DNA of 64,000 bases from Microglena sp. YARC (taxonomy: Eukaryota; Chlorophyta; Chlorophyceae; Chlamydomonadales; Chlamydomonadaceae), in contig CM039464.1 of the NCBI GenBank assembly GCA_022414725.1, positions 59,265,160 to 59,329,159 on the forward strand, read 5' to 3'. Shown piece by piece: positions 56,036 through 64,000 of this stretch (its first letter is position 1; each line of letters starts with the position of its first letter). Made by a program: the position numbers and the translations under genes. The notes under the pieces are model-generated. The model was given only the letters and a program-made list of their open reading frames with translations, searched no databases and had not been told where the DNA came from.

Positions 56036-57310
56036 CTCAACTAAGCAGAGACACCACGGTTACACCGGTCACACTGGCGGAGGAGGAGGAGGAGGAGGAG
56101 GAGGAGGAGGAGGAGGAGGAGGAGGAGGAGGAGGAGGAGGAGGAGGAGGAGGAGGAGGAGGAGGAGGAGGAGGAGGAGGAGGAGGAGGAGGAGGAGGAGG
56201 AGGAGGAGAGGAGGAGGAGGAGAGGAGGGAGGAGGAGGAGGAGGAGGAGGAGGAGGAGGAGAGAGGAGGAGGAGGAGGAATTTAACCTAAGGGTTCTGCG
56301 CCCGTGAGCGCCCTGGGGCGACGAGATGCAGAAGACCGAGACCGAGACTGAGACCGAGACTGAGACTGAGACCGAGACCCAGACCCAGACCCAGACCCAG
56401 ACCCAGACCCAGACCCAGACCCAGACCCAGACCCAGACCCAGACCCAGACCCAGACCCAGACCCAGACCCAGACCCAGACCCAGACCCAGACCCAGACCC
56501 AGACCCAACCCAGACCCAGACCCAGACCCAGACCCAGACCCAGACCCAGACCCAGACCCAGACCCAGACCCAGACCCAGACCCAGACCCAGACCCAGACC
56601 CAGACCCAGACCCAGACCCAGACCCAGACCCAGACCCAGACCCAGACCCAGACCCAACCCAGACAGACCCAGACCCAGACCCAGATCGAGACCGAGACCC
56701 AGACCCAGACCCAGACCGAGACCCAGACCGAGGAACAGACCGATACACAGACCGAGATGCCGCATGGAAGCTTCGAGACGCAGAAGACCAAGACCGAGAC
56801 CGAGACCCAGACCCAGATCGAGACCGAGACCCAGATCGAGACCGAGACCCAGACCGAGACCCAGACCGATACACAGACCCAGACCGAGACCCAGACCGAG
56901 GCACAGACCGAGGCACAGACCGATACCCAGAACGAGGCACAGACCCAGACCGAGACACAGACCCACGTAACCACGACGTGCGAGAGGTGACCGCCTGATA
57001 GGTGAGCGCCCTCGGGCGACGCCAGCCGGCGTTGCGCATGAACTGCGGATGCCGCTTGGAAGCTTCGAGACGCAGAAGACCGAGACCCAGATCGAGACCG
57101 AGACCCAGACCGAGACCGAGGCCCTGACCGAGACCCAGACCCAGACCGAGACCCAGACCCAGACCGAGACCCAGACCGAGACCCAGATCGAGACCGAGAC
57201 CGAGGCCGAGACCCAGACCGAGACCCAGACCGAGACCTAGATCGAGACCGAGACCCAGACCGAGACCCACGAACCCACGACCGCGCGAGAGGTGACCGCC
57301 CTATCGGGGC
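56036..57310 (+). repeat. Variant modular unit with (GGA)n and (CAGACC)n
   Basis: A different header (ACGCCCTCAACTAAGCAGAG...CACACTGGCGG) is followed by about 195 bp of GGA repeat, an AACCTAAGGGTTCTGCGCC module, then about 670 bp of CAGACC/GAGACC words. A second module at 56995-57060 (GCCAGCCGGCGTTGCGCATG) starts another CAGACC run to about 57280, ending at ACCGCCCTATCGGGGCGGT, a small inverted repeat. Frames of 200-370 codons on both strands are by-products. Confidence 0.92.
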
Positions 57311-57401
57311 GGTCACCTCTAGTTTCGTCTCCTCCCTCCCCTCACCCGCCCCCACCCCGGCCCGCGGGCCCGCGCCCGCGGGCCCCCACACCCCACCCTT
57401 A

Positions 57402-57755
57402 GGGCGTGTTTCTACTATAGTAACTGACTGTTATATTATAGTTCAACTGTGTATAGTAGACCACTCAACCCTACAGTTCAAGTTCGAGTGCTGAGCTGGG
57501 CCCTAAAACCTCAAGAAGTGCCTTGTCATCACGGCTGCCCCTCGAGCGCGTTCTGGTCCCCTGCCCCCCTCGCTGCAAGTGCATGCAGCTTGCTCGAAGT
57601 TTCCTCAAATCACCGCATCCACCGCTTACCACTGCCCACCTGGCGTGCCACATCGGCGAAAAGTTGAACTGTTGAAGTTGAACTGTGCCCACTGGAAACA
57701 CTCGTGCCACGCTGGCGCCCACAGTTGAACTATTTGGTCCACTGGAAACACGCCC
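57402..57755. mobile_element. Harbinger-like MITE, 354 bp, TTA target duplication
   Basis: Left end GGGCGTGTTTC, right end GAAACACGCCC, with TTA at 57399-57401 and 57756-57758. ATAGTTCAACTGT lies near both ends in inverted orientation. No transposase. Confidence 0.85.
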
Positions 57756-57758
57756 TTA

Positions 57759-58773
57759 GGGCGTGTTCGGGCGTGTTTCCACCAGAGTTTCCTCTGGTTT
57801 CCACAGACGAGTTTGGGCCTTCCCCGGATTGGGGTTCGGGGATCTACCTGGCAGCGAATTTTCATCTACGTGGATTCCCCGGGATCGTTGGGTTGAACAG
57901 CTGCGCATTCCCCAGGGCATTCTGGTGCCACGCTGCCCTACGCCGTCTGCCACGGCAAGGCAGGCCACGTTCACGCCCTTTTTTGTTTCCACTGGTCATT
58001 TCGCTACAGGATCAGGCCGTCTTTCGTTTGTTCTAAGCAGTCTCCATTCGTCTCCATCCCCACGCCGCAGTGCGTTCCCTCCCTTCATTCCTTCCTTCCC
58101 TCCTTATTTTCTTCCTTCCTTCCTTCCTTCCGGCCTTCCTTCCTCCCTTCCTTCGTTACGCCCAATCCGCCGAAAGGCATCAACGCCCTGGGCACACCAG
58201 ACGCTACTGCATCAACGGCGGTAGACTTCCCTGGATCGGCATGTAGCTGCGCATCACTTGCTCCCCCGACGATGGAGGCGGACTTCCCTAGATCTCGGTT
58301 TTGCCCCAAATCGGGGAGATCAGCAGACGTCTCCATGCTACAAATAATAGTTGCAGCGAAACAAAGACAATCTTGGTGTGGAAGCAATAGAAGTCTCACA
58401 ACGCAGAGATTGTACGTGCTGTTGTATTTTTGTGTCACGCTGCATACGTGGATTTCGGGGGAATTGCTGATGTGTCACCCGGAAAGCCGCGAAGACTTCC
58501 AGATGGGGGTCGACCCCCATCTGGAAGTCTTCGCGGCAATACCTGTTTTTCGCTCGTTTCTGCCTTGAAACCGTCGCTTTTTCAAATAATACGAAATATT
58601 TAAATATATCCCTGGGATGACAAATCGCCGACCTGTCGCCTACCTGGATCGCCGGAAAGACCCCCGAGGAGACCCCGAATACCCCTGTGGAAACAAAAAA
58701 TGCTGACCTGGCCCACCTATAGGGTTAACTTGGGAGTTCGCGGCAAGGGAAAAGTCTCTGTGGGAACACGCCC
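57759..58773. mobile_element. Harbinger-like element, ~1.0 kb, TTA target duplication
   Basis: Left end GGGCGTGTTCGGGCGTGTTT, right end GGGAACACGCCC, flanked by TTA at 57756-57758 and 58774-58776. It abuts the previous element and shares one TTA with it. The interior holds a CCTT pyrimidine tract (58076-58155) and the 52-bp palindrome. Frames up to 153 codons carry no recognised domain. Confidence 0.75.
58486..58537. repeat. Perfect 52-bp palindrome
   Basis: A left arm of 26 bases, GCCGCGAAGACTTCCAGATG then GGGGTC, is followed with no spacer by its exact complement, centred on GTCGAC at 58509-58514. I checked every base pair. It lies inside the ~1-kb Harbinger-like element. Confidence 0.97.
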
Positions 58774-58834
58774 TTAGGGGGAAGTCCAGGGGCTGGATAC
58801 TGCATCCCCTCAGGGCCTGGACTTCACTTTACTC

Positions 58835-59495
58835 AAATCTTCACCTCATACAACAGTGCCGTAGTTCGATTCCCGTCGGGGGCCCTTGGAAAAATAGCAT
58901 GTCTGTGCCTGTCGCAGCTCATTCCATCAGCGCCTTATGCTTGACAAGGAAATCTGCTGTTTCACACTAGTTCCTGCAGGTTGTGCAGTAGCAACTGTAG
59001 TCTCGGGAGTCGCTGCACCTGCCTCCATGGAACTTCGGGGTGTCAGTGAGCTATTAAGTTCATAAGTATTTCAGGCCACCAAGTTGAATAATAATGCCAT
59101 GCCATGCCATGCTATATTGATTCTTGACCCCCCAAGTATTAAATTGTACAGAGAAGTAAGCAACTGTGCATTGCATCTGTCACCAAGGAGTGCATCTCAG
59201 TGTACTACTTCTTGCCAAATTGGTCAGCGCCTCAAGCGCACCAAAGTAAAATTGGTCAGCGCTTTTTAGTGCAAAAAGCGCAAAAATTGCGCGATGCGCC
59301 CACAGGGGGTTGAAAAATTGCGCGAAACGCGCAGAGGGGCTCAAAAAGGCAGAGCGGCACCACGCTGCCGCGCGCGCTTAGTAGAAACCTGGTGCATCTG
59401 TCACCAAGGAGGCTGTCACTGCTGCTTGACGAACATTACACCACCCCCTGGGCCGACCTCCAGGGGACCCACCGGGGCACCCAACTATTGTTTAG
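58835..59495 (+). repeat. Dispersed repeat Y, copy 2
   Basis: Same order of blocks as 24440-25115: GTTCGATTCCCGTCGGGGGC, CTTGACAAGGAAATCTGCT, CACACTAGTTCCTGCAGGTT, CTCCATGGAACTTCGGG, AATAATGCCATGCCATGCC and GAACATTACACCACCCCCTG. An extra stretch with AAATTGCGCGA repeats (59285-59335) is inserted here. GTTCGATTCCC matches a pol III B box. Confidence 0.7.
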
Positions 59496-60670
59496 TCTCA
59501 TGAGTCATGAATGGTTACAATAGCTATGTAGCTCCAATTAATCCCTTGACACTTCGTGCACGCCTCCTGTTGTACCACACGTCTCTACACGTCTCTTGTC
59601 TCTCGAGTGTACATTCTCCGCCCCTTATGGGACCTCTCTTGTTGCAACACATCTGAGGGGGATTTCAGGACGTATCTGTCTGAAATCAGTTACGTTATGC
59701 ACGTAGAAAAAACAGTTACGTGAATCAAACAAACCCAATTGGGCCCAATGTAGTACTCTGTACCCAATCTCTTCACACATACATCGATGAAGCAGAGGTA
59801 AATTCGCATGACCTTCCACTTTTGGATTGCACATCAGATAAAGTACTGGAATAATTTTGCTTTAAGCGTGGGAAATCAGATTCTGTTATTCGCCGGGTTT
59901 CACCGGCTCACCTAGAGTGACTTAGAGTGCACAGGACTCCTCCCTGCTGCACTGTACTGCTGTGCCGCTGCCAGCTATGGCACGGACTCTGATGCCGGTA
60001 CCATGAGGTACCGCGGCACCCCAGTACTTTCTCCTAGCGCATTGATCGAATGCTTATCTAACTATAAAGATCTTATCCTTACCGTCTTCCCCTCGTCTCT
60101 GTGCTCTGCACATACTCCGGAAATTCACAGGTTACAATCCCTTCGCTTTAGATTGTCCTTGCTCGACGGTATTCCGAGCTGAAGGGCATTTTGATTGTTG
60201 TCGCGCGGAGTGAATCAATTGAAAGGATCGAGTAAGGCTCTCCACCCGACAAGAACCTCCCCGCTGGGACACCACTCTTGTGCGGTATATCATCCGCGTA
60301 TCCGGATTGATTCTGCTCCATTGAGCATCAAGCTGTCGTCCAGCACACACCCCCTGACAACCATCTCTACCTCCACTGCGCCCCCACCACCCCCTTCCCA
60401 TCTCCCACGTCCCGTTGCGTAAGCAATCTCAGCCGTCTCTCAACCACCTCCTGACCCATCATCTCTCAAGATCTCTCCCCAGTTGGCCTTCACCACCAAC
60501 CCTTCCTTTCCCCAAACCCTCCTCGTACCCCACCTGTTGCTTGCAACTCCCTCCACCCCTTTCCCCTCAAATACCCGTCCCCAGATCCCGAGTTTTATCG
60601 CACTCAGATCTCCTACTCCCTAATCCCGCCTTTCCCATCTACGTGTGCTTTTGCCTTGCCCCGGACCACC
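59496..60670. other. Region upstream of the retroelement; no LTR identified
   Basis: ACTATAAAGATC at about 60060 could be a TATA-type promoter. I looked for a TG...CA long terminal repeat and a tRNA primer-binding site before the gag start and found neither convincingly. C-rich sequence precedes the ATG. Confidence 0.4.
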
Positions 60671-60673
60671 GCC

Positions 60674-62248
60674 ATGGACGCGCCGCAATACCCCAAGTTC
60701 GACGGTAAGGGAACACTTGAAACCTTTGCTACCTGGTACAAGGACATGACCAGCCCAATGCTGGACAACATCTGCAGGCATTCGGTGCTTGATGGAGACA
60801 GAGACTGCATCCCGCTTTCAGATCCGAAAGACGGCATGCACTATATTACCTCGCCCAACAGTAATATCACTGCCATCAGCAACTTTATTGCTATGGACCA
60901 CATTTGCAACTCAGTACACTCATCCATCGCTGCTGCTCTTCATGACCGCACTAACAATGCGGCATCTGCTTTGCGCTACCTGAGAAACGAGTATGGATCA
61001 GGTTTCATGCTAGATCCTCCTATCCCAACTCCCATTCCCACAACCCTCAGATCTCTTAACTTCTCCCGCCACTCTATCCATCGCACTGCAGCACTTCCCA
61101 TCCGCCGAGCATCCAGGTCCCCCTCTGACCGGAATGCGCCACCCCCACCGCCATTCGTGGATGTTCCCCCTCCACCACCGAAGATGCCTCTGTGTCCCAA
61201 TGATCCTCTTGCCCTCTGCCCCTTGGACGACGCCAAACTCAAGGCCAGTCTCCGCGCGAGCGCGCAGAAGATCCTGGAGAAGGACCCTAACTGGTTCAAG
61301 TACATCCAAGAGGGTCGCTACAAAGAGCGACCTCAACCTCCTCCAGGCCCATCCAGGCCGATTCCTGTCGACCAGCCAACTGCGACTGGTATCCCATCAT
61401 CAGCGGGCAAGGAATTCTGGATTGGTGAGGATGACCCTGCTGGATCATCTGATCAACCTGAAGACCAGGCATCTGCTGCACCTAAGGTGCCACCTGTCCA
61501 CCCGGATGCCCATCTCCCTGAATGGTATCCAGAGTGGAAAGAGGACATGCTTAAAGAGCGGGACGCCATGCTTGAAAGTAAGATCTCTAGTATCCTGCCC
61601 TATCCTGCTGATCCTCCTGTCCTTCACACTTTCTCAGAGATAGGAAACCCCCCCACTTTGCAGAATACCCACAGTAGTGGGGACCAACAAGACCAAGACC
61701 CTACCCTTGAGCCTGACCCTGTCCTTCACACTGTCTCAGAGATAGGAAGTTCCCCCACTCTGCAGAACACCCACAGTAGTGGGGACCATGAAGATGCAAC
61801 TCCTGATCCGGATCCCTCTGAGCACCCATCTGGACATACGATTATGTGTTTCTATCCCTCTCAACCCATGGCACATGACTGGGTACTCAGCTCTGATTCA
61901 ATTCATCACCTTACCTACAACAAGCATGCACTCATCAGAATCATACCTCTATCTCCTCCAGTACCAGTGTTCTTCCCAGGACATCCCCATCCACGTATGT
62001 GCTCCTACACAGGCACAGCTGTAATCCAAGCACACAATGGCTTGGTCCTAACCCTCAAGGATGTTCATATATGTCCCATTGCTAGTGACCCCATGCCACT
62101 CATCATTCCACACAATGGCATTCCAATGCAACTCATCAGCATCCCAGCTATGATGAGACAAGATGATGCCCTTACCCTTTCTTTGGATGACTCCCAGGCT
62201 ACCCTATGCCTCCCTTCCCAAGAGGACATAGCTAGGACAGGACGCTGA
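60674..62248 (+). CDS. Retroelement gag with Ty1/copia-like protease region
   Basis: 524 codons from ATG 60674, in a strong initiation context (ACCGCCATGG). Residues 1-110 (YPKFDGKGTLETFATWYKDM...) resemble the gag/UBN2-type N-terminus of Ty1/copia elements. A Pro-rich linker follows, then a duplicated segment (VLHTFSEIGNPPTLQNTHSS and its near copy). Near residue 400, DWVLSSDSIHHLT lines up without gaps with the copia protease start W-x-L-D-S-G-A-S-H-H-x-T; the catalytic Asp position is Ser. GTAVIQAHNGLVLTLKDVHI then matches the downstream strand of that domain. The frame closes at TGA, and a one-base shift near 62236-62241 continues into the next segment. Confidence 0.7.
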   Translation: MDAPQYPKFDGKGTLETFATWYKDMTSPMLDNICRHSVLDGDRDCIPLSDPKDGMHYITSPNSNITAISNFIAMDHICNSVHSSIAAALHDRTNNAASALRYLRNEYGSGFMLDPPIPTPIPTTLRSLNFSRHSIHRTAALPIRRASRSPSDRNAPPPPPFVDVPPPPPKMPLCPNDPLALCPLDDAKLKASLRASAQKILEKDPNWFKYIQEGRYKERPQPPPGPSRPIPVDQPTATGIPSSAGKEFWIGEDDPAGSSDQPEDQASAAPKVPPVHPDAHLPEWYPEWKEDMLKERDAMLESKISSILPYPADPPVLHTFSEIGNPPTLQNTHSSGDQQDQDPTLEPDPVLHTVSEIGSSPTLQNTHSSGDHEDATPDPDPSEHPSGHTIMCFYPSQPMAHDWVLSSDSIHHLTYNKHALIRIIPLSPPVPVFFPGHPHPRMCSYTGTAVIQAHNGLVLTLKDVHICPIASDPMPLIIPHNGIPMQLISIPAMMRQDDALTLSLDDSQATLCLPSQEDIARTGR

Positions 62249-63208
62249 GCCTGGACCATCACTTCTGCCTGTCCTGGTCTGCCACAACAATGCCAAAGGG
62301 GGAGTCTATACCACAGATGTATTCTACCCCAAGCCTACTGATCACCCAGATCAAGACAGCCCAGTTGACCCATGGTACCTGAACCCTAACGTCATGGTAC
62401 ACCATTTATGCTCAGCAGGAAGAGCTAAATAGACTCAACGGTTCAAGGACTCTGCAGACCGCCTCACTGAAATGGCATCTCCTCCTCCTCCTCCTTCATC
62501 GTCATCTCCAGCTCCTCCTCCTCCTCCATTGCCACCGTCAGTTTCTGCTCCCCCTCCCCCATCTCCACTAGCTCCTGTCTCCTCCCCTCCCTCCACTTCT
62601 GCTGACCCTGCTGATCCTCCATCTACAAGCCCTATCCCTGCTTCCCCCAGCCGTACCAGGAAAAGAGATAAGAGAAAGCCAGATATGACATGCTGGAACT
62701 GTGATGGATTTGGACATTCCTCTACACAGTGCCCCTCACCTGACACAAACTTGGCTCATAAACCACCCATGGACACCCTTCTCCAGTCCAAGCCAACAGG
62801 CCCTCCGGTACCAGTGCCTCCAGCACCCCCTAGAGCTCCTGCCACTGTCCAGTACCAGAAGAAACCCAATGGTGAGCCTTCCCCAGACTACCTGTAATGG
62901 TCAGACTGTCATAGAGAAGCAGGATATGTAGAGGTTATGCCAGATAGTGCCCCTAGTTGTAGCCAGGATGATGATGCCATAGATGTTGCCCAACAGTTGG
63001 CCAACATGAAAGCATCAATGCTGGAGATCTATAAGAAGAGGTATCCATCTGTAGCCAGCCAGCAGACTATCCAGCCACCAGTAGAGCCACCAGTAGAGCC
63101 ACCAGCACAGCCACCAGTAAAGCCACCAGTAGAGCCACCAGTAGAGCCACCAGTAAAGCTACCAGTAGAACCACCAGTAGAGCCACCATCCAGTACAACC
63201 AGCAGTTG
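62240..63208 (+). pseudogene. Retroelement polyprotein, zinc-knuckle segment
   Basis: In the third frame a continuous protein-like sequence runs from about 62240 (AEPGPSLLPVLVCHNNAKGG) through a Pro/Ser-rich region to a CCHC zinc knuckle CWNCDGFGHSSTQC (about 62690-62731) and on to a (EPPVKPPV)n repeat at 63070-63190. It is interrupted by TAG at 62430-62432 and TAA at 62895-62897. The knuckle would bind nucleic acid. In standard copia elements it lies before the protease; here it lies after the protease-like region. Confidence 0.65.
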
Positions 63209-64000
63209 AGCCACCAGTAGAGCCCCCGGTAGAGCCAGCAGTAGAGCGACCTGCAGATAAACCTACACAGTTGGACACTGCCATCCTGTCCCTATTTCAA
63301 GAGGACATACTCCTCCAGACCATGGTCCCCACTGGCATCACAGACTTCTCTCCAGGTAGCACACCTCCCACATCAGAACCAGGTTCCCAAGCTGACATAC
63401 AGAACAATGCCCACATGCCTGCTGTCAGCTACACCCTTGAGAACCACAGCAGGGCAGGGAGGGATACTATCCCCTGGGGAACTGATGGAGATATTAGATC
63501 ACATGATGCTCTTGCCTACCCCACCCTGCATAGTCAACATGCTCAGGGTCCCCTTATACACCTTGATCCATGACTTCTATGCAAGGTACAAGCACCTGAG
63601 GTCCCTTCCAAACCAAATCTGGAGAGAACAGGATATGCCCACCAATCCTGCACCAGTTATTACCCCTATCCACTTGCACTCTAAGCTTCTGGCCACTCTC
63701 ATATATAAGTATGACACCTGCTCAGCCAGCATGAAGGATAGATTGAAGTGGACCATCTGCCTGCAGGCAGCCATGGTCAGTGCCTACTGCAATGCAGCCC
63801 ACAGGCAGCCAGGACTCCTCATGCAGTCCCATCAGATCATGACAGATGGAGAGCCCAGTCCTATCCTGATCTACGTTGATGATGCCATCATGCCCTGGAA
63901 TCAGCAAGACTGTTTCATCCTCAACTTCTGCCCTCCTGCCTTCCACTCTGACCCCACAGCTGACCTGTGGGATGACCTGCACCAGGCCATCACAACTAGG
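63209..64000 (+). pseudogene. Retroelement polyprotein continuation, runs off the edge
   Basis: After one-base shifts at about 63190 and at CCCC 63471-63474, the sequence continues as ELMEILDHMMLLPTPPCIV then YTLIHDFYARYKHLRSLPNQ and stays open to the window end. LIYVDDAIM near 63866-63892 contains YVDD, but the surrounding residues do not clearly match reverse transcriptase. The product beyond the gag-like part is unknown. Confidence 0.5.

Noticed and set aside
56080..57290. Frames up to 369 codons (Gly-Leu, Ser-Arg, Glu-Thr repeats)
   Set aside because: Same reason: (GGA)n and (CAGACC)n low complexity.
2383..62897. Variant genetic code with TAA/TAG read as Gln
   Set aside because: In-frame TAA (2383, 62895) and TAG (62430) looked suggestive. 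However, TGA also interrupts the transposase, other genes end naturally at TAG, and frameshifts nearby point to decay or sequencing error.
63866..63892. Reverse transcriptase active site (YVDD)
   Set aside because: The four residues match, but neighbouring RT signature residues are not recognisable and the region is frame-shifted.

Overview
The window looks like repeat-rich nuclear DNA of a eukaryote. The evidence is genes split by GT-AG introns with matching reading-frame phases, tRNA-derived SINEs, LINE and Ty1/copia-type fragments, several families of cut-and-paste DNA transposon, and long satellite and minisatellite arrays. I see no operons, bacterial ribosome-binding sites or CRISPR arrays. 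A green alga or related protist fits best, but nothing here fixes the species. Non-transposon genes are few: an intron-split gene of unknown function (574-3602, minus), an intronless secreted-type SAM methyltransferase (20415-21776, plus) and an FkbM/Methyltransf_24-like methyltransferase (30051-30692, minus). All gene models and repeat boundaries were read by eye.

Layout. 0.5-9 kb: the five-exon gene, a SINE and a 220-bp satellite whose diverged monomers also lie in that gene's second intron. 9-17 kb: low-complexity DNA, then nested non-autonomous DNA transposons with exact target-site duplications (TSDs). 17-23 kb: GT-rich DNA, a ~105-bp tandem array, two LINE fragments on either side of the methyltransferase gene, and a SINE. 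24-30 kb: dispersed repeats and a 506-bp hAT-type element with a perfect 8-bp TSD. 30-34.5 kb: the FkbM-like gene beside 3.6 kb of GAT-type trinucleotide repeat. 36-38.4 kb: the best-preserved SINE and more dispersed repeats. 38.4-46 kb: a higher-order satellite made of three unit types (L, S, S') repeated three times. 46.0-55.9 kb: a large DNA transposon inserted into the last satellite unit. The unit resumes at 55.9 kb and runs into further (GGA)n and CAGACC arrays. 57.4-58.8 kb: two abutting Harbinger-like elements, one holding a 52-bp perfect palindrome. 60.6 kb to the right edge: a degraded retroelement polyprotein with gag, protease-like and zinc-knuckle parts.

The most notable object is the 9.9-kb element at 46022-55899. 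Its boundaries can be read because it splits a satellite unit whose two halves are otherwise continuous. It carries one minus-strand, multi-exon gene coding for a DDE/RNase-H-type transposase core, an Ulp1-type cysteine protease domain and a Cys/His-rich C-terminus. Two internal tandem arrays (145 bp and about 69 bp) lie downstream of that gene. The reading frame is broken at several homopolymer runs although splice sites and domain motifs are preserved.

The second theme is a modular repeat family. Elements at 25, 29 and 37 kb, the satellite headers at 38-46 kb and a variant at 56 kb share one skeleton: a 5' module ending near CTG(C/G)CGG, a variable minisatellite, then a module with CCTAAGGGTTC. 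It appears to have given rise to the large satellite.
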